IMG/VR virus record: IMGVR_UViG_3300032285_000298
Coordinates: 1 to 25,648 of that record
DNA: 25,648 nucleotides
Source of the DNA: a virus
Reading direction: 5' to 3' (one strand)
This document shows, one piece after another, positions 9,769 through 15,320 of the stretch. A model generated the notes under the pieces. It ran no database searches. It saw only the letters and a list, made by a program, of their open reading frames with translations, and had not been told where the DNA came from. Within the stretch, counting starts at the first letter, position 1, and every line of letters starts with the position of its first letter. A program made the translations under genes and the position numbers.

Positions 9769-10037
9769 GATGGTTTGTCGCCTTGTTTGTGTTGTCCTTG
9801 ATGGCAGCGGCAACGGTGCGGCATGAATGCAGCGTTTCTGATTTTGTAAACATTGCGTCAACAACAGACCCAAAGGAACGATATGAAAGAATACTTGAAT
9901 GGCTTGATGAATCAGGCCCGTATTGCACTAAGCAAAGTCTTGGACTCATTTACAACAATTTGGCGCAAACGCTAGGCACAATTGACAGCGTAAAGATTCG
10001 CTCAAAGATAGAAAAACTGTACGAAAGGGCAAAGTGA
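9765..10037 (+). CDS. Small exported protein in lysis cassette, unknown
   Basis: 90 residues. The first 17 residues (MRWFVALFVLSLMAAAT) form a signal peptide or N-terminal membrane anchor. The mature part is helical and contains two cysteines (residues 22 and 53) that could form a disulphide in the periplasm: ECSVSDFVNIASTTDPKERY and GPYCTKQSLGLIYNNLAQ. It is coupled to the upstream XhlA-like gene (ATGA) and to the holin gene (TGATG). It lacks the lipobox or the long coiled coil of Rz/Rz1 spanins, so a spanin call is not supported. Function unknown. Confidence 0.65.
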   Translation: MRWFVALFVLSLMAAATVRHECSVSDFVNIASTTDPKERYERILEWLDESGPYCTKQSLGLIYNNLAQTLGTIDSVKIRSKIEKLYERAK

Positions 10038-10288
10038 TGGAACCGAAAGACAAGCTGATTTACATGGTGACCATGATGGTGACCGCCACACTTTGTTCCG
10101 TTGTCGTTGTCCTTATTGGGGCATTAGTCCACGGCTTGTTTGTCAAGGAAGTAGACAACACCAAGATTTTTGAAATCATCGGCCCAGCTTTTCAGACCAT
10201 CGTTGGTGGACTTATCGGATGGTTGTCCGGTCTAAAAGTTGGTTCCCACATGGATGACATCAAAGCAGGAGAAACAAATGGCGCTTGA
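10037..10288 (+). CDS. Holin candidate with two hydrophobic segments
   Basis: 83 residues from ATG 10037; a GTG three bases upstream also reads in frame, but the ATG forms a TGATG overlap with the previous stop and has GAAAGGG upstream. A strong membrane segment covers about residues 8-32 (YMVTMMVTATLCSVVVVLIG). A second, weaker one covers about 47-67 (GPAFQTIVGGLIGWLSGLKV). The C-terminus is charged. Size, topology and location two to four genes before the endolysin fit a small holin. The end of the gene carries the AGGAG site of the truncated GTA-type holin fragment. Confidence 0.65.
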   Translation: MEPKDKLIYMVTMMVTATLCSVVVVLIGALVHGLFVKEVDNTKIFEIIGPAFQTIVGGLIGWLSGLKVGSHMDDIKAGETNGA

Positions 10289-10361
10289 CCCCGTATCCGC
10301 ATTGCTAGACATTGGTGGCAAGGTAATGGACAGGCTTACCACGACCGTTTTGGCAAAGTAA
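10278..10361 (+). pseudogene. 5' fragment of a GTA-type holin gene
   Basis: A 27-codon frame starts at ATG 10278 with AGGAG upstream, overlapping the holin stop. Its first 19 residues, MALDPVSALLDIGGKVMDR, match the start of the intact protein encoded at 10818 (MSLDPITALLDLGGKVMDR) at 15 of 19 positions. The DNA copies differ at many third positions, so this is a diverged copy and not a fresh duplication. Similarity stops at 10334, one base before the HNH stop codon at 10336-10338. The remaining 8 codons are read from the endonuclease antisense strand. Best read as a remnant left by the endonuclease insertion. Confidence 0.75.
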
Positions 10362-10767
10362 CAGCGTCATGCTCTGTAAGGCCACGCCTTAGTCTTAGCA
10401 AAATCGTATAGTATGTTAGCCCTGTTTTTTCAGCCCATTCAGCAATTGGCATTCTTTGGCCCAATGCTTCAACATAACGTGTATTTGACCTGTTGCGTAC
10501 TTGCATTGTTTGGTTTGCCCATCTGCAATTGTCTTTGGAATACCCTTTTTTTGTATCAATTCGGTCAAGCGTCATCCCATCAGGGCGTTGGCCCATATCC
10601 GCTAAAAACACAGCAAAATCATCCCAAGTTTGGCAAATGGTTATCCCTTTGCCTCCATAATATTTGTACTGTACGCATGAGGGTGTATTGCAACGTTTCC
10701 GCATATTTGCCCAAGCCTTATAAGTGGGCGAATGATTTTTTCTTTTTGCGTTTCCATGCATTGACAT
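10336..10767 (-). CDS. HNH homing-type endonuclease, inserted in the lysis cassette
   Basis: 143 residues on the strand opposite to the cassette. The central region has the usual phage HNH/intron-type layout: YYGGKGITICQTWDDFAVFL, then RPDGMTLDRIDTKKGYSKDN, then CRWANQTMQVRNRSN. LDRID with NCRWA are the signature parts. The C-terminal 40 residues (IAEWAEKTGLTYYTILLRL, then RRGLTEHD) look like a helix-turn-helix DNA-binding module. GAAAGG upstream of ATG 10767 supports this start; a second ATG follows two codons later. The gene lies between a 5' fragment and an intact copy of the same holin-family gene, which indicates a mobile, free-standing endonuclease. Confidence 0.85.
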   Translation of the reverse strand: MSMHGNAKRKNHSPTYKAWANMRKRCNTPSCVQYKYYGGKGITICQTWDDFAVFLADMGQRPDGMTLDRIDTKKGYSKDNCRWANQTMQVRNRSNTRYVEALGQRMPIAEWAEKTGLTYYTILLRLRRGLTEHDAVTLPKRSW

Positions 10768-10817
10768 ATCGGCCTTTCATTAAGTTAACGACATAATTGT
10801 ACACTACCGGAGTTATC

Positions 10818-11225
10818 ATGTCCCTAGACCCAATCACAGCACTACTTGACCTTGGCGGCAAAGTTATGGACAGGGTTTTTCCTGACCCTGCCCAAGCTGC
10901 GGCTGCCAAACTAGAACTGTTCAAGCTGCAACAAAGCGGTGAGTTGTCCATGATTGCCGGTCAAATGGACATCAACAAGGCAGAAGCGTCCAACCCGTCT
11001 ATCTTTGTAAGCGGTTGGCGGCCAGGCATAGGTTGGGTCTGCGGTGCAGGCTTTGCTGTCCAGTTTGTTATTGGCCCATTGGCCGAATGGGGCAGCGCGG
11101 TTTACGGCCATCCAATCAAGTTTCCGCCTATGGACATGGGCACGATGATGCCTTTGCTTTTGGGAATGCTTGGCCTGGGTGGTATGCGTACTGCTGAAAA
11201 AATCAATGGGGTCGCCTCCAAATGA
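10818..11225 (+). CDS. GTA-type 3TM holin family protein
   Basis: 135 residues. N-terminal helix MSLDPITALLDLGGKVMDR, then FPDPAQAAAAKLELFKLQQS, then a membrane hairpin from WRPGIGWVCGAGFAVQFVIG and a last hydrophobic segment MGTMMPLLLGMLGLGGMRT. This order is that of the GTA holin 3TM family, found next to endolysins in phages and gene transfer agents. ATG 10818 with CCGGAG upstream is preferred over the upstream in-frame TTG at 10797. The stop overlaps the endolysin start (ATGA). With the candidate holin upstream, the cassette has two holin-like genes; which one forms the lethal hole is unknown. Confidence 0.85.
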   Translation: MSLDPITALLDLGGKVMDRVFPDPAQAAAAKLELFKLQQSGELSMIAGQMDINKAEASNPSIFVSGWRPGIGWVCGAGFAVQFVIGPLAEWGSAVYGHPIKFPPMDMGTMMPLLLGMLGLGGMRTAEKINGVASK

Positions 11226-11746
11226 AAGACAACTTTGATGCGTCTTTTGACAAAGTAATGCAGTCGGAAGGCGGTTACGTTTGGGACAAAGATGACGCTG
11301 GCGGTGAGACTAACTTAGGCGTTACCGCAGGCGCATGGGCTGCTTTTCTTGGCCGACCAATAGAGCCAGGCGAAATGAAAGCGCTGACTAAGGAAACAGT
11401 TAAGCCATTTTACCGCGCCATGTATTGGGACAAAGTAAAGGGTGATGACCTACCCATAGGCGTTGATTACGCCGTTTTTGACTTTGCGGTGAACGCTGGT
11501 ACTAGCCGCGCTGCAAAGTTCCTCCAGCGGGCTGTAGGGGCCGTGGATGACGGTGTTATTGGCGGCGGCACATTGGGCAAAGTTGCTGTGACCAACAAAC
11601 AAAGGCTACTTGCCAATTTTGCTGACCAAAAGCAACGGTTTTACCAAAGTCTTGCAACCACCAACCCTACTCAGCAAAAGTTTCTCAAAGGCTGGCTGGC
11701 CCGCGTAGACCAGGTACAAACCGCAGCAACATCAATGCTGGCGTGA
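11222..11746 (+). CDS. Endolysin, glycoside hydrolase family 108
   Basis: 174 residues, the usual size of GH108 phage muramidases, which cut the glycan strands of peptidoglycan. The N-terminus has the catalytic signature FDKVMQSEGGYVWDKDDAGG with Glu16 in the SEGGY motif, followed by TNLGVTAGAWAAFLG. The second half (VDYAVFDFAVNAGTSRAAKF, LQRAVGAVDDGVIGGGTLG) matches the C-terminal peptidoglycan-binding part of this family. No signal peptide is present, so export depends on the holin. The gene is coupled by ATGA to the GTA-type holin and its last 15 bases overlap a convergent gene from the leftward operon. Confidence 0.92.
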   Translation: MKDNFDASFDKVMQSEGGYVWDKDDAGGETNLGVTAGAWAAFLGRPIEPGEMKALTKETVKPFYRAMYWDKVKGDDLPIGVDYAVFDFAVNAGTSRAAKFLQRAVGAVDDGVIGGGTLGKVAVTNKQRLLANFADQKQRFYQSLATTNPTQQKFLKGWLARVDQVQTAATSMLA

Positions 11747-11932
11747 CATTTCAATTAGCGCGGCGTGCATCAACGTTGCGCTTTCAATGGCCTCAAGCGT
11801 CTTGCTAATAGCTAATTCGTATTTCTTTTCTAGCACGGCCCAATGCGCGTCTTTAAGCGCCTTTTCAGCGTCCATGCAAGGTTTAGCATAATCAATTAAA
11901 GTGTTGGGCATAAGTTTGGTGTCCATAATCAT
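11732..11932 (-). CDS. Last gene of leftward operon, helical protein, unknown
   Basis: 66 residues, mostly helical (MDAEKALKDAHWAVLEKKYE, then LAISKTLEAIESATLMHAAL), with no membrane or catalytic motif. ATG 11932 has AAGGAG eight bases upstream and overlaps the stop of the preceding gene (ATGA); an alternative in-frame ATG lies two codons downstream. Its 3' end overlaps the endolysin 3' end by 15 bases, making the two operons convergent. Possibly a small antiparallel helical dimer; function unknown. Confidence 0.65.
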   Translation of the reverse strand: MIMDTKLMPNTLIDYAKPCMDAEKALKDAHWAVLEKKYELAISKTLEAIESATLMHAALIEMSRQH

Positions 11933-12348
11933 GTGTTCTTCTCCTTTGTAGCGGCTTCACCAAGCCTAAAAAACCGTAATTCAGATGTGGTCATGTTGTG
12001 ATATTCATTACCCAAGTAGTCGGCTAACTCCTCATCCGTCAGCCCCACCCATTCGCGCTTTGGTGGGGTGGTGTAAACATCAACACGTTCGTAATGCTTT
12101 GGGTGGCCTAAAAATTGTTCTCCTGCCTTACCAATAATTCCATGATGTTCACCTATCAAAAGTAATGTCCACGCCACAGGCTCCTGCGCCACACCGCAAT
12201 CACACGGCCCCGCAGGGTACGCTGGCCCGTTATGCACCGCGCAGTCAGACCAATGCAGCTTGTCCACAGCCATAGCCCTCTTAGCAGGAAAGCCGCCGCC
12301 TTGTCTGCGCTCGATGTCCTCAAATGCTTCGTCTTCTGCTGTTTTCAT
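11929..12348 (-). CDS. Phage protein with Cys/His cluster and WVGLTDEE motif, unknown
   Basis: 139 residues from ATG 12348, chosen because it overlaps the upstream stop (ATGA); the frame stays open to a TTG nine codons further up. The N-terminal half has HWSDCAVHNGPAYP followed by CDCG, a Cys/His-rich segment that may bind metal. The C-terminal half carries REWVGLTDEELADYL, a short motif common in modular phage hypothetical proteins. Such proteins are widespread in phages and prophages of beta- and gammaproteobacteria without known function. Confidence 0.75.
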   Translation of the reverse strand: MKTAEDEAFEDIERRQGGGFPAKRAMAVDKLHWSDCAVHNGPAYPAGPCDCGVAQEPVAWTLLLIGEHHGIIGKAGEQFLGHPKHYERVDVYTTPPKREWVGLTDEELADYLGNEYHNMTTSELRFFRLGEAATKEKNT

Positions 12349-12557
12349 AGCATTCCATTCTTTAGTGTGATGCAAGTGCCTTCAAGCTGGGTGACCATTT
12401 GACCGCCTTTGAGCGCCATCTTGCGTAGGTTATCTTTCTGTTCATCTATCGCAGCGCGACATTGTTGGTCGGTCTTGAACCAAGTTTGCGTTTGCATAAA
12501 TTGGCAATGCTCAACCATACAAACAAACAACACAGGGATGTAAATAACTTGAATCAT
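12345..12557 (-). CDS. Small exported or membrane-anchored protein, unknown
   Basis: 70 residues from ATG 12557. This start is fixed by the ATGA overlap with the preceding micro-gene, although the frame is open further upstream to a TTG. The first 16 residues (MIQVIYIPVLFVCMVE) are a short hydrophobic signal or anchor. The rest is polar and helical with cysteines at HCQF, QQCRAAIDEQ and GTCI, suggesting a periplasmic domain with possible disulphides. It resembles small Cys-containing exported phage proteins; no function is assigned. Confidence 0.6.
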   Translation of the reverse strand: MIQVIYIPVLFVCMVEHCQFMQTQTWFKTDQQCRAAIDEQKDNLRKMALKGGQMVTQLEGTCITLKNGML

Positions 12558-12682
12558 GCTATCAATCCCCATACGACTGCACATATCAAGGACACACTTA
12601 GCACAAAGCAAAAAAGGGCAATGACCGTCTTCATCAAATCAAAGAAGAAATCACCACCAGCGTCAGTGTCATCATCGTTCAT
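12554..12682 (-). CDS. Micro membrane protein, 42 residues
   Basis: Start ATG 12682 overlaps the upstream stop (ATGA); another in-frame ATG sits two codons earlier. The protein starts with an acidic patch (MNDDDTDAGGD), then FFFDLMKTVIAL and one long transmembrane segment (about residues 16-42, LFCFVLSVSLICAVVWGLIA). It ends in ATGA with the next gene. Overlaps on both sides are the main reason to believe it is a gene. Function unknown. Confidence 0.6.
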   Translation of the reverse strand: MNDDDTDAGGDFFFDLMKTVIALFCFVLSVSLICAVVWGLIA

Positions 12683-12816
12683 TTGCATTTTTCCGTTAAA
12701 AGCGATTTCATGCTGTGGCACGATGGTTCGCAAGACTTGTATCCAATGGTAAAACCAATCACAACAATCGTGGAAACCAATCCGATTGCAGCAAAAAAAT
12801 CAGCAACGTATTTCAT
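12679..12816 (-). CDS. Micro membrane protein with Cys-rich tail, 45 residues
   Basis: ATG 12816 follows CCGGAG at good spacing and overlaps the stop of the HTH gene (ATGA); its own stop overlaps the next start. A single transmembrane segment covers about residues 4-26 (FFAAIGLVSTIVVIGFTIGY). The C-terminal tail holds three cysteines (SCEPSC and EKCK). Topology suggests an inner-membrane protein of the early leftward operon; no family recognised. Confidence 0.62.
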   Translation of the reverse strand: MKYVADFFAAIGLVSTIVVIGFTIGYKSCEPSCHSMKSLLTEKCK

Positions 12817-13019
12817 AGCTTCTCCGGTGTTTGCATGACATAACGGGCATAACGCTTTTTGTTGTGTTTCTCAATGATGGTCTCAATGTTCCATCCACCT
12901 TTTTTAAGGTCAAACACAATAGCCGCCAGGCGAAAACATCCGCATCCGTTCAGCGCGTCAATCGGAGTCAGGCTGATGCCAGCCCGCAGCTTGTTCAATA
13001 TCCAATCAGTTTGTGACAT
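12813..13019 (-). CDS. Helix-turn-helix protein, HTH_39-like
   Basis: 68 residues. The sequence TDWILNKLRAGISLTPIDAL, then CFRLAAIVFDLKKGGWNIET, matches the small winged-helix type domain (HTH_39) found in phage and prophage proteins: two helices, a turn with an Arg-Leu-Ala recognition helix and a basic wing (KKGG). A basic tail follows (HNKKRYARYV). AAGGA lies six bases before ATG 13019. It may be a transcription factor or a small nucleic-acid binder of the leftward operon. The 94 bases upstream of it hold no gene. Confidence 0.75.
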   Translation of the reverse strand: MSQTDWILNKLRAGISLTPIDALNGCGCFRLAAIVFDLKKGGWNIETIIEKHNKKRYARYVMQTPEKL

Positions 13020-13113
13020 AAAAATCCTTAAAGGTGGGGTACTCGCTGCACTGGTAGGTTTTGGTGACCCCTTACCGCTATCTAGCTGACCAGCATCCGC
13101 TTTCCCCCGTTAA

Positions 13114-13365
13114 TCAAAATGGCAAATTTTCATCATCATCTTTAGGAAACCCGTCATCTTTAGGGAATCCATCTTTAGGGCGCGGCTGGTTAAGGTACGC
13201 CATGCCATTCCATCCACCTTCAACAATCGGGATAGAGCGCAGCTTCATCATCAGGCCAGCCTTGGTTTCCATGACCACGCCAATGCGCTGATACGAGTTT
13301 TTGGTCTCGCCTTGTTTGTTTTGATAGGTTCCGTCTTTGACGGTGATTTCATAAATGATTGCCAT
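13114..13365 (-). CDS. SSB-like protein with acidic C-terminal tip
   Basis: 83 residues. The first 60 residues are beta-rich (MAIIYEITVKDGTYQNKQGE, then KNSYQRIGVVMETKAG, then MMKLRSIPI) and fit a small OB-fold-like protein. The tail is low-complexity and contains GFPKDD twice, ending DDDENLPF. This strongly resembles the acidic tip by which SSB proteins recruit partner proteins. It is followed at once by the ERF annealing protein's partner gene order (ERF lies directly upstream in transcription), which fits a ssDNA-binding role. AAAGGG precedes the ATG. Not a standard long SSB, so the call rests on the tail, size and context. Confidence 0.6.
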   Translation of the reverse strand: MAIIYEITVKDGTYQNKQGETKNSYQRIGVVMETKAGLMMKLRSIPIVEGGWNGMAYLNQPRPKDGFPKDDGFPKDDDENLPF

Positions 13366-13367
13366 GA

Positions 13368-13976
13368 TTACCCTTTAAGTGATTCAGCTTGTTTTTTGAT
13401 TGAGCTGCGAGTCTTGCTGTCAAGCATTCCCCACAACGCCATTTTTTCCTCTACATCGGTGATGCCCGAATATTCATCAACCGCACCGATAAGGTCATTG
13501 GCGCTCATGCGCTCACCAATGGCTGCCGCAACATCCGCAATGATTGCCATGCGGTGTGAGGAAACCAGGTCAGTCTTGGTGGCCGAAACTTTTGGCGCTG
13601 GGGTCTTGGATGCCGCATTGCCATCATCGTCCTCGGGTGCTATCCCGCAAGCCGCCATCAGGCTGTAGCGTCTGGCGTAAGTCAAAGCCGAGCCATACCC
13701 TTGCGGGTCTTGTTTAGCAGCAGGAACGTGCAGCTTGCCGCATTCCAATGTTTCGCCCGATTCGTGGACAAACACCGTTTCCACGGTCACGCCGGTGCTG
13801 TCCTCGCTAGTGCGCTGCACAAGGGCTATTCCTGCGCTATTTAAGGCATCTACAACCGCTTCAATACAACCGGCAAGGTCAACGTACTTAGACCGGAAAT
13901 GCGGGTTTGTAGACGTTTTTAACGCCGGTGCAAATCCGCGTTGGGCGCGTACTAACGCTGATGCAATGTTTTTCAT
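13368..13976 (-). CDS. erf: ERF-family single-strand annealing recombinase
   Basis: 202 residues, typical of the ERF family, which anneals complementary single strands during phage recombination and genome circularisation. Visible signatures are NPHFRSKYVDLAGCIEAVVD (about residues 24-43), VETVFVHESGETL (about 65-77), QGYGSALTYARRYSLMAACG (about 92-111) and the acidic EDDDGN (115-120). A Pro/Lys linker and a helical C-terminal domain follow. AGGA lies upstream of ATG 13976, which overlaps the previous stop (ATGA). The SSB-like gene two bases downstream is a natural functional partner. P22 also uses Erf. Confidence 0.93.
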   Translation of the reverse strand: MKNIASALVRAQRGFAPALKTSTNPHFRSKYVDLAGCIEAVVDALNSAGIALVQRTSEDSTGVTVETVFVHESGETLECGKLHVPAAKQDPQGYGSALTYARRYSLMAACGIAPEDDDGNAASKTPAPKVSATKTDLVSSHRMAIIADVAAAIGERMSANDLIGAVDEYSGITDVEEKMALWGMLDSKTRSSIKKQAESLKG

Positions 13977-14191
13977 ATGCGTATTCCTAAGTTTCTAAGT
14001 TGTTGTCGAATGCTTTGAACTTCTTTATTTGTTTTGCTCCACTCATTTCTAGCTTTTTCCGAATTGGCTAAACATTCTTCTAATGGAAATTCTTGGCGGC
14101 GTTCACTTCCAATTGCATTTATTACATTAGCGTTTGCTTTGTCCAAATCACTATAGGCTTTTTTTAATTTTGCTTTTAGTTCATCAATCAC
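13973..14191 (-). CDS. Coiled-coil protein, unknown
   Basis: 72 residues starting at GTG 14191. The GTG is well supported by GGAGGTGA three bases upstream and by the GTGA overlap with the preceding stop. The protein is highly charged and helical (MIDELKAKLKKAYSDLDKAN, then SEKARNEWSKTNKEVQSI), with heptad-like spacing that suggests a coiled coil. The codons are AT-rich. It is coupled to the ERF gene by ATGA; an accessory role in recombination is possible but unproven. Confidence 0.7.
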   Translation of the reverse strand: MIDELKAKLKKAYSDLDKANANVINAIGSERRQEFPLEECLANSEKARNEWSKTNKEVQSIRQQLRNLGIRI

Positions 14192-14379
14192 AAATCACCT
14201 CCAAAATCAATTCCACAATGTTCACAAGTGAAGTACCAAAGCACAGTCACATCATCAAAAGCATGGCGGGTTAAGTCGCCACAATCACGCCCGCACTCAG
14301 GGCATTCGTAGTCTTCACGCTTTGGGGAATTGAGCGTGGAGCCACTTAATTTGTTCGTCTCTAAATCTAATTCGTTCAT
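14188..14379 (-). CDS. Small zinc-ribbon protein
   Basis: 63 residues with two Cys pairs, CPECGRDCGD (about residues 26-35) and CEHCGIDFGG (about 52-61), separated by a beta-type stretch (DVTVLWYFT). This is a rubredoxin-like zinc-ribbon knuckle arrangement. ATG 14379 has a modest GGAA upstream. Its first 65 bases overlap another small ORF in a different frame (14315-14494). It could bind nucleic acid or a host protein; function unknown. Confidence 0.72.
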   Translation of the reverse strand: MNELDLETNKLSGSTLNSPKREDYECPECGRDCGDLTRHAFDDVTVLWYFTCEHCGIDFGGDL

Positions 14380-14494
14380 CTTTTAATTCCAATTGGTCGC
14401 ACAAATATTGAACATAAGTTTGTAAGCAAACTGCGGGGTCTAGCTTGGTTTTGCAGTCGGCAATGATTTCATCGGCGTTGTTGCTAGTGACCAT
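14315..14494 (-). CDS. Small helical protein overlapping the zinc-ribbon gene
   Basis: 59 residues from ATG 14494, with GGGA eight bases upstream and an 11-base overlap with the preceding gene. It fills what would otherwise be a gap of about 100 bases. The N-terminal half contains three cysteines; the second half is a charged helix (LELKDERIRFRDEQIKWLHA) of coiled-coil type. Its 3' 65 bases lie inside the zinc-ribbon gene in another frame, so either both are real or one is shortened. No family recognised. Confidence 0.5.
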   Translation of the reverse strand: MVTSNNADEIIADCKTKLDPAVCLQTYVQYLCDQLELKDERIRFRDEQIKWLHAQFPKA

Positions 14495-14681
14495 GTTTTT
14501 GTTCCCACATCAGTTCGGCCTGAACTGTTTTAAGTTCATGGCGCGTGTTGTCTAAGATGTCGCAAACGTCGCGGAGATAGGCCCGCAATGCACCGACTTC
14601 ATACGCCAGCCGGTCAGCAGGGTCAGCGTTGTATTTCATGGAATGCGTTTCGGCAGCTTTGATAAGTTCGTCAGCGTTCAT
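14484..14681 (-). CDS. Small helical protein, unknown
   Basis: 65 residues from ATG 14681, with AAAGG eight bases upstream and ATGA overlap with the previous gene. Entirely helical by eye: NADELIKAAETHSMKYNADP, then RLAYEVGALRAYLRDVCDIL, then NTRHELKTVQAEL, with heptad-like leucines. Similar short helical proteins are common in phage early operons. Function unknown. Confidence 0.68.
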   Translation of the reverse strand: MNADELIKAAETHSMKYNADPADRLAYEVGALRAYLRDVCDILDNTRHELKTVQAELMWEQKHGH

Positions 14682-14890
14682 TTGTAAAGCCTTTCTGAGA
14701 TGTATTTGATAAGGTAAGCGCGAGTGCGGCCGTTAAGGTAGTCAATCCACTCTAGCCCGTCTTGAATGACTGAATAAATGGTTACAGTGCCATCAATGCT
14801 GCTTTTTTCATAAGCAACCAACAGCTTGGCAAATTCGCCGTTTGCTTTTAAGTCCCACTCAACTTCCATAAAAGTGTGTAAGGTAGGCAT
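14678..14890 (-). CDS. Small protein, unknown
   Basis: 70 residues from ATG 14890, with GGAGGA four bases upstream; it starts directly after the TAA of the preceding gene. The sequence looks alpha/beta (MEVEWDLKANGEFAKLLVAY, TVTIYSVIQDGLEWIDYLN). It shares its general layout with the protein encoded next upstream (14891-15085): an N-terminal beta part followed by a (V/L)E(W/F)ID(Y/I)L core and a helical C-terminus. The two may be distant paralogues. Function unknown. Confidence 0.66.
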   Translation of the reverse strand: MPTLHTFMEVEWDLKANGEFAKLLVAYEKSSIDGTVTIYSVIQDGLEWIDYLNGRTRAYLIKYISERLYK

Positions 14891-15085
14891 TTAGTCCTCC
14901 AGCGTTTTGTTGAGTTGTTCTTCAATCCACTTAAGCAAGTCTTTGCTCAAGATGTCGATAAATTCAACGCCTTGGTGCTTGATAGACCAAATGCTTGTCC
15001 ATGTTTCGGTAGGCTCATCCAAGCGGTTGATGTCATATTCAATGTCAAAGACCGCGCCTTCGTATGTGAACTGAGTTTCATTCAT
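14891..15085 (-). CDS. Small acidic protein, unknown
   Basis: 64 residues. The frame is open further upstream, but ATG 15085 is clearly the start: GGAGGT lies upstream, and the codon overlaps the stop of the micro-gene before it (ATGA). The protein is acidic, beta-rich at first (TQFTYEGAVFDIEYDINRL, TWTSIWSIKHQGVEFIDIL) and ends in an amphipathic helix (LLKWIEEQLNKTLED). The VEFIDIL element resembles LEWIDYL in the next gene, suggesting an old tandem duplication. Function unknown. Confidence 0.68.
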   Translation of the reverse strand: MNETQFTYEGAVFDIEYDINRLDEPTETWTSIWSIKHQGVEFIDILSKDLLKWIEEQLNKTLED

Positions 15086-15174
15086 ACGCCACCTCCGACA
15101 AAGTAGCCGATGGTGTAAGCAATGATGGCAATGGCTGCCGTGGTAATGATGGAATCCCATGTTTCTTTAGTCAT
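15082..15174 (-). CDS. Micro membrane protein, 30 residues, first gene of leftward operon
   Basis: ATG 15174 with GAAAGG at good spacing. The stop overlaps the next start (ATGA). Residues about 8-26 form one membrane helix (SIITTAAIAIIAYTIGYFVG) with a Gly-rich end. It is the promoter-proximal leftward gene, a place where lambdoid phages carry early regulators. Its size and membrane nature give no clue to function. Confidence 0.6.
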   Translation of the reverse strand: MTKETWDSIITTAAIAIIAYTIGYFVGGGV

Positions 15175-15220
15175 AAAAACCTTTCTAGGGTCAAAACATC
15201 GCGTTGTTGCGATGACTGAA

Positions 15221-15238
15221 TGTTAAGCTAGATTAACA
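15221..15238. promoter_or_regulatory. Operator-like site 1
   Basis: TGTTAAGCTAGATTAACA: perfect TGTTAA/TTAACA inverted repeat with a 6-base centre. It matches site 2 at 15 of 18 positions in the same orientation. Probable binding site for the adjacent Cro-like protein; this is inferred from symmetry, repetition and position. Confidence 0.6.
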
Positions 15239-15295
15239 ACTATTCATCAATTAAAGTTGCGAAATGCTATAGGGCAAACCCTAATGGCAAAATCA

Positions 15296-15313
15296 TCGTA
15301 AGCTAGGTTAACA
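15296..15313. promoter_or_regulatory. Operator-like site 2
   Basis: TCGTAAGCTAGGTTAACA, sharing 15 of 18 positions with site 1 but with a less perfect left half. It lies 7 bases before the Cro-like start codon, where bound protein could block rightward transcription. Confidence 0.55.
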
Positions 15314-15320
15314 TCGGGAG

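Larger units (their letters stand above)
15175..15320. promoter_or_regulatory. Divergent early control region
   Basis: 146 bases between the leftward and rightward operons. It holds two matching operator-like sites (15221-15238 and 15296-15313, 75 bases apart), a perfect 6+6+6 inverted repeat CATCGC-GTTGTT-GCGATG (15197-15214), and TAGGG-CAAA-CCCTA (15270-15283). A possible rightward promoter is TTGCGA (15257-15262), 17 bases, CCTAAT (15280-15285). A leftward promoter must lie near the first operator, but no strong hexamers stand out. Layout suggests a Cro-type regulated divergent promoter pair. Confidence 0.65.

Noticed and set aside
9765-10037. Spanin (Rz-like) assignment for the exported lysis-cassette protein
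   Set aside because: It lacks the long periplasmic coiled coil of Rz and the lipobox and Pro-rich stretch of Rz1.
10413-10796. 127-codon forward frame opposite the HNH gene
   Set aside because: The opposite strand encodes a clear HNH endonuclease with its own ribosome site; the forward product has no plausible domain.
13080-13087. ATCTAGCT (AGCTAGAT on the minus strand), matching the core of the early operators
   Set aside because: Only 8 bases match and the flanking half sites differ, so a third operator is not supported.
13368-13998. Several long forward frames opposite ERF and the SSB-like gene
   Set aside because: Antisense shadows of genes with recognised families.
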